Shown in pieces: positions 53,149 to 64,000 of a stretch of DNA of 64,000 nucleotides. This DNA is from Harmothoe impar (Eukaryota > Annelida > Polychaeta > Phyllodocida > Polynoidae), in contig OX381710.1 of assembly GCA_947462335.1 (NCBI GenBank), forward strand, positions 25,885,772 through 25,949,771, given 5' to 3'. Each line of letters opens with the position of its first letter. The first letter of the stretch is position 1. The position numbers and the translations under genes were made by a program. A model generated the notes under the pieces. That model was not told the DNA's origin. It searched no databases and was given only the letters and a program-made list of their open reading frames with translations.

Positions 53149-54025
53149 CACTATAAAAAATAGATGTACTTTTTACAGATTCACTCTGTAAAATTTAACG
53201 CTGATTCACCGTTATTTGGAATACAATGAAGCATCGTAAATATCAGCCATTTCACAGTGGATCCTTATTAAATGCTAACCTGGTTTGGATTACAATGATT
53301 CAACGTAAATTCATCTTCTAATGTCAAATCCCAGAGGGAGCCACATATAGTGGATCCTGCCATAGATAGGTGGCCTGGTTTGTAAGAAGATTTTTCTGGA
53401 GAGTGTGAGCCCTTGAAGTGGAGTATATAATTATGTTGAAATGATGGTAATTTTCAATTAATCTATATGTTTGACAATTTAACAATTCAATCTTGTGATA
53501 GGTTTGATAAGATACCATGATCACTTGATAATATCCAGAAGAAAGTAGCTGTATGGATCTATACACCTATTTTGTGGTAACATACTATGCATATATCCCT
53601 ATGTATCAAACCTATAGAGTAAAACCTCTTGTATAGGCCATGACTAGTATGCAAGTCAGATCTCCAGTGTGGCATATAGGATCAGGGCAAAGTCAAAGTA
53701 TGGCTCATCCGTAGGTTTTTAGATGTATACTACAGTAAGTAAAGTCACCATAATCAGACAAGGCTATGAGGCTTATAGAATATTCTCAAAGTCTGTAACT
53801 GGCACTGGCAATAACGCTGAATCTCTGTATATTTGAATGCTCTGAATCCACTAATGGTGATTCTACATAAAATTAACGGTGATTCAACATAAAATTAACA
53901 GTGATTCTACATAAAATGAACAGTGATTCTATGTAAAATTGACGGTGACCGTCACAATAATGGTGAAAGTTATGTCCCAAAAGTTGCCGGTGATTCACCG
54001 TCATTTTGATTTTTTTTTTACAGTG
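53149..54025. mobile_element. second copy of the CACTGT-ended transposon family
   Basis: Ends CACTATAAAAAAT and inverse of CACTGTAAAAAAA bound 877 bp. TG lies outside both ends, a possible mutated TA. The interior shares CACCGT/ACGGTG subterminal words and a TAGGTGGC ... TGAAGT(G)G core with the element at 1886-2763. It is non-coding. Confidence 0.7.
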
Positions 54026-57000
54026 TGGCCTCTGAATTTTCAGAACCACTAATGGCACTGCTCTTGGGACATCCATCAAGAGGCAGGGTACAAGGGAGAA
54101 GCGTGTTTGAGGAATGCCTTGGTAACCAGGTATCCTCTAGCTCACATTTCAATTTCTCCTGTTGTACCTTTATGACATGATGATTACACTACCTGCTCAC
54201 ATAATAACTGCTCCTTACCCTGATTTTTCTACAACTCCTCCTCATGACGTTCGAGATTGGAAATCGCCGAACAGAGACCCTGTCATTGAAAGGTTTCATT
54301 TGGACCTTGAACTATAGCATGTTATTATGTACAAGATTCTCCCGACTCCTTGGCCTGTCCAAATATACATACATATATGATATATAACCCAATTCAAATA
54401 ACTACATCAACGCACACGTTATACTGTTACAATGCTGCACATCCTTATCCAATACTGCACTGCTAGTGTGTACAGCAAGACACGATGAAAGTGACGCCTT
54501 CTGACTTGATGTCATGCATGTATTTACCTTCCCTTTAACATAATTTCCGCACACAGGGCACACCAACATGTCTTGTACATAAACCTAGTATTTACTATTA
54601 GTTACAATGTTACACTACACACCAACCTCTGTCAGTTGACACCGTCCTCTATGTGTCCAACCACGCCTCGACTGGCTGCAGGTCTTCTCTTCGGAAACAC
54701 CAGTATGACATTGTACTTGGCATGTTGATAGGTTTGGGCAACATCTTAATGTTAGCTTAGAATCAGGGAACATGAACTAAAGTTTGAATGTGTATAAAGT
54801 AAAACATCATGTCCATAAGGAGACACCCTCGATAAGTATATGGATACCCTTAGTGGAGTAGGGAACTTTGATATCATATTTAAGTGTACTGTAATGTATG
54901 GAAGGTCCATGGCTTTGATGATCCTGGGTCCATGTCCGCTTACTTCAGATCTGCAGTGAACCTCTGGTCAGTGACGGCCCAAACACCACAGTTTGTAGTT
55001 TACGATTGTCTGCCTCTGTCCATAGGACCAGGGGAATAATGGAGCTATTGCAATCATTGAGACGCAATAGGTGCCCAAGTGATGTGTTTGAGATCATTCC
55101 CATTTGATCTCCACTCATACAATATACTTCTGTATCATTTCAAGTCAGAGACTTGAGCAATTCTACAACACAGTAATAGGTGTCACAATGTACAGGTAAC
55201 AAGCAGGTAGATGCAGGTAAAGTACAGGGTACATTACAGGTGTTTGATACCGACATAGGGGTGCCTCCCCTCCCCTCTTTGTCACCCAGTCTATACAGAG
55301 TGTGTGGTCTGTCAGCTCACATTCTTCTGACAGATTTCATGAGGATAAGGAGTTACAGACAATAGCAGATGGTTTCCCAGATTTGAAATGATGGGGATAT
55401 TCACCATTCACCTGAGAAGTCCAATAGCGACCCAAAAGATCAATGAAATAAAAGTTTGGTTGAAATCGTACAGTGTATAGATATATTCATAGCGTTATAT
55501 TTTACTTTAACTTATAGCCAGGTTTATAGCTAAATATATAAGTACATGTATACTGCACTAGAATGGTGATGGAATCAGGATGTGGTAAAGAACAGAGGGT
55601 GCATGGGGAAGTGGGCACAGGAATTCAGTAGCACTACCCTGCTCATAACATACATGGTCTGTAAATGTGTACTTGTGGATAAATATCATACCTACATACC
55701 TTAATATATCAGCTACCTTAAATGCACCCAGTCATACAACATAAATCTCATTGAGTAATTCTCTAATGGCCTCCTGGACAAATTGCTCACGTCAGTGGGC
55801 CTGGGAAATGTTGAAGCTGACCTATGTAATAAAATATGACAGGAACATTTAGAAAGATTGACGGCCCCTATCAGCCATACACAGAAGAATGAGAGTCCGG
55901 GTGATTTATCTTTCCAGAAACATGTTGCCAGAATCACTCTCTGTCTAGGGTCAGGTATAATCTAATTTTTGAACATTATGCTCTTTTAAATGCTATTAGA
56001 TCGCAACGCGTAACACGTACTATACAGCACTCCTCCAGCTACTGCAAGGGCTTCTATAACGTGTATGTGGATGTGACTAAATGGGTGTGGGTGTATTCAT
56101 GTGTGGGAAACCCCTACAAGTGTCAGACAAGTACAAGGTTTAGGGTGTCACCTCGTTGTAACTTCAATATGGCGATTAGTCCCCTCCTTATTCACCATTC
56201 ATCATGTTTAATCACCCGAGGGCTTATACCCCGGGCTTACACCTATACTATACCTACATACAGACGTCTACTGCCAGAAGGACGGGATGTTTCATTATAT
56301 TATTATGATGTATAGTCTGAAGTACTTTATGTCATGAGAAGTGAATATGATCGGGAATTTCCCCATATTTCTGACACTAGAGCAAAACAGCAATAGATTG
56401 CACATCATACCCTTGTATACTAGTCTAAGGTGGTCTTGTTTATGGGAGTACTAACTTTACCTCTTTCCCACCATAGAGTCTACAGAGAGCCTGCATTGCT
56501 TCCACTGACCCACTGCCATGTGAACGAGGTGACCTGGAAGTGTAGTTCCATGACGTTCTGCTTCATCTGGTCCCTGAGACTTATCGTTAAAAACCTCCCC
56601 ATGTGAGGTCTCTGTATTCACATGGGGCTATATCTACTCTTGCCCCCCCCCCCTCAATTTGTTTCCCTTACCTTTCACCCATGCCAAAGCCTGTGGTTCG
56701 AAAACTATGGACTGTCGTTAAGGTAAATCAAGGATGTCTATGTTTCATTATGGATCTCTGGGATTGGAAACGTGTGCAGGAAATGTTCTATGTTGTAGAA
56801 ATATGCCACGAAAATGCCTCTTGGAATTTATAACTTTCCACCACTAGTCAATTAGTTAATCATTTTCCAATGGCCCGAAACCCTGAATGATCCTATTTTA
56901 TAAACGATAAAATTATTTGATAAGGGATTTACTGGGGGATGATATGAAGGATGGCCTGGGAGATTTTAGATGAAATTACTTGACTACTACCGTTAGTATG

Positions 57001-57298
57001 TTGAAATATTAGTGTGTAAATAATCCTCATGTTTTCAACTTCAGCATTATTGTATACCTTATGAGTGATAACCCATCTGGCCTCCCATATCCAATCACAG
57101 GCATGGTTGCTCATGAGGAACAGCCAATCAGGAGCCTGCTTTCAGATACTACACACACCTTTGAAGGGGCCCGCCTCCCCATACACCTAACCCACAGGGG
57201 GTCTGAGTGTGGGGTGGGGAAGCATTTAGGTCCATAATCAGCAGCTATACTGCATATCAATAGATATTAGGAGGAAAGGATTTGCCATTCACATCAAG
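54026..57298. other. gene-free stretch
   Basis: No gene, RNA or clear element ends were seen. Confidence 0.5.
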
Positions 57299-57442
57299 TT
57301 TAAGCCCAGCGTTAGAAAAGGTCTTTCCTAGGGATATTGACAAACAGAAACCTATACCTCAATCCATATATATTAAAAGCCCACCGTTAGAAAAGTCTAT
57401 CTCAGGGATATTGACAAACAGTAACCTATGGCTCAATATGAA
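57299..57442. repeat. ~72-bp tandem duplication
   Basis: Two adjacent diverged copies share GTTAGAAAAG, GGGATATTGACAAACAG and AACCTAT. Confidence 0.8.
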
Positions 57443-59029
57443 AACGTTGTAGAAACTGTTTTTGTTGTAAGAAAAAACACAAGAAAACATCATAATAAAA
57501 AATAAAGCAAATATTGCTTGCTCCATGTAAGTGTAACTATATAGAATCGATTTAGGTGTTTTCTATATCAAATCCTGTGATTTGATTTGGATAAAGTTGT
57601 TCTCCCCCTTAATATTTACACATACTATCTATATAGGCCTATACAAAATATATCCGCCGCAGTTCTCAGGGTCCTACCTATACACAACACCAGCCATCCA
57701 CCCCCTAATATTCACAACACGTTCTGTGCAGGGACAGCCATGCAAACTTATAAATCAGGATTTCAAATATATCCCAGTAAACTGTTAGAATGTGTTTTTA
57801 AAGCACACAGACCTTCCCAAGGTCTGATTTCAAATTTGAAATTCCAGTAAAAAGGAGCCGAATTGGTCTATCAGTATTCATGGAGAGTGCCTGGATCCCC
57901 TCTCTACCCTGACCAGAATACTGGAGGTTAATTCTGTAGCTGATCAACAAGCTACTGGAAACACGGGACAGATAACCATAGAGGCAGATGGTATTTTTTG
58001 GAAAGACTGCTATCCTCAATATAAGCATGATGATGAAACAGGCAGGTCCTATGAGAAAAGTGACAGGCCCATTTTCACAGTCTTTCTAATATCCTATGCA
58101 CATGAAGCAATTGATGTAGCTTGCCTCCTTGGCTAAATTAGAATCTGCAATCTGAGCTGATTAATGAGATCATCACCTTGATAACACTATTTTACTCATT
58201 TTATCTGTCCTCTCGTTGTCCATCACGTTCTGCCATTCAATAAACTATTTACTATAGTTGAACATGGACAGTCTTACATCGGTCCCTCCTATACCCTGGG
58301 GTGTGATGGTGGTGTGCCACCCTGTACGACTGATGTTGTGAGTACGTACATGTCTTGTTGGTACCACTAATGTGCTACCTTGGTCACCTGTCTCTGGACT
58401 GACTGCTGTGTTTTGACAATAACTCAGGGGCAGGTTGTATTCCCGACTGCGTTTTAGTCTTCACCTGTCTGTGAAATAAAACAGTGTTTGTGTGTATAGA
58501 GGTAATTATCCCTCTGTCCCTCTGTCCCTCCTATCACTAACAAGTTAGCTCCTCCAATTATGTTGAAATGCCAGTGATCTCACATGAATTCGGATCAATT
58601 AGTAATCTGGATTTACATATATGATAAGATCACTCAACCATCATGAATGCTCCTGTCAAATGCCTTTGACCACCAACAGTGAGCTGGGCCAATTACAGTT
58701 ACTTTCAGAACTTGAAGTACAGATAAGAGCAGCTCAAAGAGATAGCTCTCACCTCCAGTCACTATTGTCACTAAGGGGAGGTGAGTGGTTAGAGATAACC
58801 TCATTCCACACCAGATAGCTGTCAGCCAACGCAAACACTCCTCTACCCTCCTAAAGCCCTACCCCTGTTTAGACCCTGTAGGGCCTGGAGACCTCCTACC
58901 CACATGAGACTGCCTGCAGGTCAGCTGATAAAAGAGCTACTCCCTCCGGCTAATGGTGAGTAACTCTTCACGGAGCACATGTTTAGTCTGCCCTATCCTG
59001 TGTCCATTACTAATGGCCGTGAAGAGCTG
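57443..59029. other. gene-free stretch
   Basis: Small dyads such as AGACCTTCCCAAGGTCT near 57810 are present. No gene was recognised. Confidence 0.5.
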
Positions 59030-59745
59030 AACAGGCAGAGCATGCTGGGTGTACATGCTCTGCACGGACGGAATCTGCTGATCGTACTTGCTGTACAGAC
59101 AGGTTCCGGGCCAAGGCTGTTGGGTGTATTCATTGCACAGACAGAGCCTGCTGAGTGTGGTTGCTGTACAGATACAGCCTGCCGAGTGTATTTTGCTGAA
59201 CAGCCAGAGCCTGTTTGGTTTATGTGCTGCACCAACAGAGGCTGTTGAGTGCACATATAATTGCTGCAAGGTCGGAGCCTTCTGAGTGTATTAACTATTT
59301 CCAGGCAGAGTATATTTGCTTCACAGTAGCTACTGACAGAGCTGGTTGTAGTTGCTGCACAAATAGAACCTTCTGGGTGTATTTGCTGCACATACAGAGC
59401 AGCCTGCTGACTGCATTTGCTGCACTGACAGAGCCTGTTTTGATTTATCTGATGCACCAACAGATTCTGTTGAGTGCACATATTTGCTGCTCGGACGGAG
59501 CCTGCTGAGTGTATTAACTATTTGCAGGCAGAAGTAGCTTGCTGAGTGTACTTGCTGCACCGTAGCTACTGTGTTTGCTGCACAAACAGAGCCTGCTGGG
59601 TGTATTTTCTGCAGAGACAGAGCCTGCATGCTGAGTGTATGATTTGCTGCACATACAGAGCCTGCTTGGTGTATTTGCTGCAGAGACAGAGCCTGCTGGC
59701 TGTATTTGATCACAGCCAAGAGCCAGCTGGGAGACTGCACACGTT
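59030..59745. repeat. degenerate ~32-bp minisatellite
   Basis: About twenty imperfect units of GCACAGACAGAGCCTGCTGA plus GTGTATTTGCT. Frames stay open in several phases on both strands and are repeat artefacts. Confidence 0.9.
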
Positions 59746-61652
59746 TTGCAATTCTCTCCATCATTCTCCGATAGCCTCGTTCTGCCCAATAAACATACCA
59801 TAATGCTAATGGCGGCGTTATGAAGGGGTAACATGTGTTCTATGCCTGTTAGCGTTGGGGTCTAGGATGTATCCAGACAAACTGACCAGATCATAGCACT
59901 GTTCCTTTCTATTATTCCATCCTAGACAATCTCCAGCAATTGTGTGTGATGCACTGGGAGTATGTCAGTCAAGTCTGTCGACCAACAGTGATGCCCACTC
60001 GATTCCCCAGCCACTCGTGGCCTGTGGAGATGTCTATCTTAAACATAACTATATCCCATACTGTATTCCTTTAGAATTTAAACTTCCTTGCCACGTAATA
60101 CTACTCTGCGTTGGCCAGTATGTCCTGAATGGACGATAGTGCCTGCAGGGCGAGGCGTTGGTGTGATAAAGATGGTAGGGAGTGGTGGTGGCAGGGGTTG
60201 ACCATATGCCCTGAGGGTACTGAGTGAAGTGCTGTTACCTCTACAGCTTCAGCACGATTAGGATGCTGTAACCTGCATGTAAGTGGTAGTTTCACTGTTT
60301 GTGAGGTGTGGATGGGAGTAAGATGTTATATATTCGGTGTACCGAGGTCTTACAGAGAAAGGCTCTATGCTTCCGAACCGTTTAAGACTAATAGATTAGG
60401 GCTAAGACTAATAGATTATTAATGTATGGTGGTTGATATTCAAAACAGCTGTTCAAAAGCAACTGTTGAAGCATCCTATTTTCTGAGCTATTAACACTCT
60501 CGAATAGTTGCAAATGGAGGGAGGCAGTTGGCAGTTTTTGACTGCTGCGCGAATTTGTTTCACCCCACGCCTAATGAAGGGTCAACACATGTTTTGCCCA
60601 CCCTCTCCCAAAGGAGTAGGAAATCGTTTGCACGCAACCTTTTTTCGTATAGAAACATTAGCCAAAATGCCCACAGTGACGAGAAGCAATGGGCCTCCAA
60701 CTCACCCTAGAGCTATCTGCTGAGTAGAACTCAGGGAGGTGATGCAGAGCTAAGTACTGGAGGGTGCGGTGAGGTGAGGTGCAGGTTTCAGGGATGCGTG
60801 CAGGTATAACGTTAAGTGTACAGGTAGGTGGTAGCGGATGGAGAGGGGTAGTTACCCTCCTACCTTTACCCGGCCTTTACCTGGACACTCACACCCTGCC
60901 AGACTCAGTGCAGACACCCTCAGGTATAAGGTACTCACTAACAGTACACAGTCAACGTTACTCTGGCTATCTGGGTCCTCCCAATGACTACTCTCAATTT
61001 TGTGAAATCCATTGAGCGATTGAAGAAGAGGGGCACCAATGAATGCAAGGATGTTGACATTATTATATTTGATAGGAAACATAGGGTGGGTCAAAGAACT
61101 AATATACTGAGGATTTCACTCAGTCACCATTAATCGAACGTATGACTTATTTACTTCATTCTATTTAAAAAGTTGGAAGACTATTGATACGACTTCGGAA
61201 GGCTACAAGCATAGACCTACAACCTGGACAAGTCTATGATAATCTGGATAAAGAAAGCACTGCTTCATTCCCCTACTTTTGACCTAGTTACCCCCAAAAT
61301 AGGTCAAACCTAAAATGTCAAGAGAAAAGGGTTCAAAAAGAGTATAAAAGGGTCAGGACCCCCCTCCCCCGTAATTTCCCCCTACTTTGAACTACATAGT
61401 TCGAATTACGTTAGTTTTGATGGGTAAACATGTAGTGGAAGTTATATTGATACCCCTTCTGCTTACACACCTATACCCCCCCCCCCACCCTACGTTAGCT
61501 CTAACCCTGTAACCCTGAAAGCCCTCCTTCTCTGAACTTCTCACCACTCAGAACTAAATGTGATATATGGTGGGAGTAAAACCATCACACTTCATTCCTT
61601 AACAATGTCTGTGTCCCGCTACGGAACTTCTCATTCTAGACAGCAAGGACTA
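59746..61652. other. gene-free stretch
   Basis: No gene was recognised. A ~70-bp segment at 60277-60345 (GTAGTTTCACTGTTTGTGAG, GGAGTAAGATGTTATA) recurs at 61910-61985, so it is a dispersed repeat. Confidence 0.5.
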
Positions 61653-61832
61653 CACTGTAAATAGTTAGTGTAGATACACAGTAGAATCTACTGTAGGTCT
61701 ACTGTAAAATTGATTTACAGTAGAATCTACTGTATATTTACAGTAGATCCTACTGTTTACCTACAAATTACTGTACACCTACAGTAGAATCGACTGTACA
61801 CCTAGAAAAATGGTAACCAACCTTTTACAGTG
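61653..61832. mobile_element. 180-bp MITE of the CACTGTAAA type
   Basis: Ends CACTGTAAATAGTTAG and inverse of CACTGTAAAAGGTTGG are flanked by TA (61651-61652 and 61833-61834). The interior is made of TACAGTAGA/TCTACTGTA palindromes. Its ends resemble those of the elements at 1886 and 53149. Confidence 0.75.
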
Positions 61833-61834
61833 TA

Positions 61835-62519
61835 TATGTATACTGTATGTTTCATATATAATATAGTGTGCATACAGCTTAAAGAGAATCTGATTATGAT
61901 GATGTACGTGTAACGTACATGTTAGTGGGAGTTTCACTGTTTTGAGGAGTTGTAGATAGGAGTAAGATGTTATACACTTATTGGCTTTGGGACCTTGTCC
62001 CCAAAGCCATTGACACCACACACAGAGAGTTGGAAAAAGTAGCAAGAAAAGACTAGCATAGGTCCCCTTTTTCATTGTTAAATTAAGCCCTAGCTGGCCC
62101 TTAAACATTGCCTAGGACTGGTTCCCATGTGTCCTTGCAGGTGTGTGCAAGACTAATTTAACCTAGATCTGGTTTTCAGTTACTGCATGTAGTACCAGTG
62201 TACCTTGTGGTAAGGCCTAGACATCTTGTGAACAGCCATATTTTGAGTTCTCTAATGTGGCTGTCAATGGCAAGGATAGGTACCAGCCTAATAACTATTG
62301 ACTCCTATGTCAAGCCAAGCTGTCAATGTCAATGCATTCCCATACAGGACCTATACTAGAGGTTGAGTGGTCCAGGGTGGCTCTTGAAATCACTCAAGCC
62401 CGCCCAAAGACAAACTGTGAAGTCCAACATAATTACCCCTCCCCCACCCCACACACACATGCACCAACCCTGAAATAATATTCTACAGTCTTTAAAGGAA
62501 GGTCATCACAAGTCCTCCT
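61835..62519. other. gene-free stretch
   Basis: Contains the second copy of the dispersed repeat (61910-61985). Nothing else was recognised. Confidence 0.5.
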
Positions 62520-62774
62520 TGTGCCCCCCTCCTCCTCCCTGTGCCCTCTCCTCCTCCTCCTCCTGCCTCTGCCCTCTCCTCCTCCTCCCTCTGCCCTCTC
62601 CTCCTCCCTCTGCCCCTCCCACTACCCCATCTTTACCCTCCTCCCCACTCTACCTCCTTCTTGTTACCTTCTCCTCCCTCTGCCCCCTCCCCCACTCTAC
62701 CCCATTTTCCTCCTTCCTGTTACCTTCTCCCCCCTCTGCCTTCCCTCCTCTCTCTGCCCCCTCCTCCTCCCTCT
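62520..62774. repeat. CT-rich low-complexity tract
   Basis: CCTCCTCC and CTCTGCCC repeats; all open frames over it are low complexity. Confidence 0.85.
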
Positions 62775-63178
62775 GGCTGCCAAGATGGCTGCCGAAAACT
62801 CAAGATTGTCTGATTTCCTTGTGTGATACATGGATAATAGGGTTTTCTGGGATGTAGAATCCGTTTTCAGGCTCAGATTTTCAAACCGGGAAATTTCCAA
62901 GATGGCTGCCAAGATGGCCACCAAAAACTCAAGATTGTCTGATTTCCTTGTGTGATACATGGATATTAGGGTTTTCTGGGATGTAGAATCCATTTTCAGG
63001 CTCAGATTTTCAATCCGAGAAATTTCCAAGATGGCTGCCAAGATGGCCACCAAAAACTCAAGATTGTCTGATTTCCTTGTTTGACACATGTATAATCGGG
63101 TTTTCTGGTGTGTAGAATCCATTTGTAGGCTCCGATTTTTGATCCATGTAATTTTCAAGATGGCTGCCAAGATGGTAT
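62775..63178. repeat. 129-bp tandem repeat
   Basis: Three units plus a partial fourth begin GGCTGCCAAGATGG at 62775, 62904, 63033 and 63162. Since 129 is divisible by three, a minus-strand frame of 171 codons stays open with a 43-residue repeat; coding use is not supported otherwise. Confidence 0.9.
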
Positions 63179-64000
63179 TTGCATAGGCATCAATGGAGTG
63201 CATCACCACCAATGGAATTGCATTGGTACCTATTTGATTCCATTAGTACATATTGGATTCTATTGTTATACCAGCTGCAGTAAAACCAATTAAAATCTTT
63301 TTTTTTTAGCTAAGTGCATGTAGTTAACTGACCATGCAGTGTTGCTGCAAACCATCAAATATGAATTGCATAAGAACCCCAGAAACACCAACAATTATAA
63401 ATCTATGCCCCCTCTTTTTCTCACCTGTAGTTCATAACAATCCTATAAAAGCCCAAAGCCACTACGGCTTTGCCGTAAAATCCTTGAATTTGTCCCCTTG
63501 TATATCTATATCAAAACTACAATAGAAAAAATGATAATAATAATATGAAATTCCACGTCTAAATGCATATATTATATATACACAGCCAAACCTCTGCTGT
63601 AAGAGCAACTCCCAAAACTTGCCCCAGATCTTCGTCATCACTCGCCCAGCCGATTCTCTCACAGTTGAAGCACACCTGGTCAATTAGAACTGTAGGTAAC
63701 AAATAGGGTTGGAGAGTGATAACGACACGTACTGATAACCCATGCCTGTCTGCCCTCAACGCGTATGTTTTGTTTCTGTTTCACTTTTTTCCCTTCTATA
63801 ATCTCTGCCATTTTCCGCCTTTTTCTTTGAGTCCCAAGAGATAAGGCATGAACCCGGAAAGGGTGTGGGTGAACCATGTGGTGTTTGGGAATGCAGAGGT
63901 AATGCTGGGAAGAGTGGGTTGTAGGTCAGGTTACGATAACGGTGAATACTATAAATATGATCTGTACCATGTTTAATGGTATATTTCATGATGAATTCAG
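63179..64000. other. gene-free stretch
   Basis: No gene, RNA or element ends were recognised. Confidence 0.5.

Noticed and set aside
58937..59834. Cys/Ser/Gln-rich frames of up to 162 codons on both strands
   Set aside because: They arise from the degenerate ~32-bp minisatellite; both strands are equally open.
62519..62857. Pro/Ser/Leu-rich frames up to 112 codons
   Set aside because: They fall on a CT-rich low-complexity tract in all three phases.

Overview
The window looks like intergenic or intronic DNA from a metazoan, probably an aquatic invertebrate. It has long gene-free stretches, homopolymer G/C runs, many minisatellites, many short inverted-repeat transposons, and two large eukaryotic mobile elements. 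No host protein-coding gene could be recognised on either strand. The species cannot be fixed from the sequence.

Region 1-28.3 kb is non-coding and repeat-rich. It holds several MITE-like elements whose ends and target-site duplications (TSDs) can be read directly: TA-flanked elements at 1886 and 23837, TAA/CTA-flanked Harbinger-type elements at 17474 and 21658, 5-bp-TSD elements at 17057 and 19656, and an 8-bp-TSD hAT-type element at 26143. It also holds a tRNA-derived SINE near 14 kb and a 61-bp minisatellite split by a foldback element (19.3-21.2 kb). A 4.2-kb TA-flanked element (23837-28036) is filled with ACTATAGT-type palindromic satellite and has a hAT MITE nested in it, which in turn carries another MITE.

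Region 28328-34097 is an apparently intact tyrosine-recombinase retrotransposon of Ngaro type. It has split direct repeats in the order A1 ... B1-A2-B2, a Gag-like ORF, an RT-RNase H ORF and a tyrosine recombinase ORF. A canonical -1 frameshift heptamer (A AAA AAC) lies directly before the Gag stop codon, followed by a GC-rich stem, and joins Gag to Pol.

Region 38745-49919 is an 11,175-bp Polinton/Maverick (adintovirus-like) element with a perfect 6-bp TSD (GGTGCA) and terminal inverted repeats of about 420-440 bp. It encodes a genome-packaging ATPase, an RVE integrase with chromodomain, a double-jelly-roll major capsid protein, a penton-like minor capsid protein, an adenain-type protease and several small structural-type proteins. 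It has no recognisable protein-primed DNA polymerase B. The coding strand is packed into operon-like blocks with overlaps. Two genes, the ATPase and the penton-like gene, are each preceded by exactly 21 genomically encoded A residues directly abutting the ATG. One small virion-type gene is split by a 643-bp MITE flanked by a GGTG duplication, so this copy is probably not fully functional, though its other genes are open.

Region 49.9-64 kb is again gene-free, with a 303-bp foldback, a second 0.88-kb CACTGT-ended element, a short third member of that family, a ~32-bp degenerate minisatellite and a 129-bp tandem repeat.
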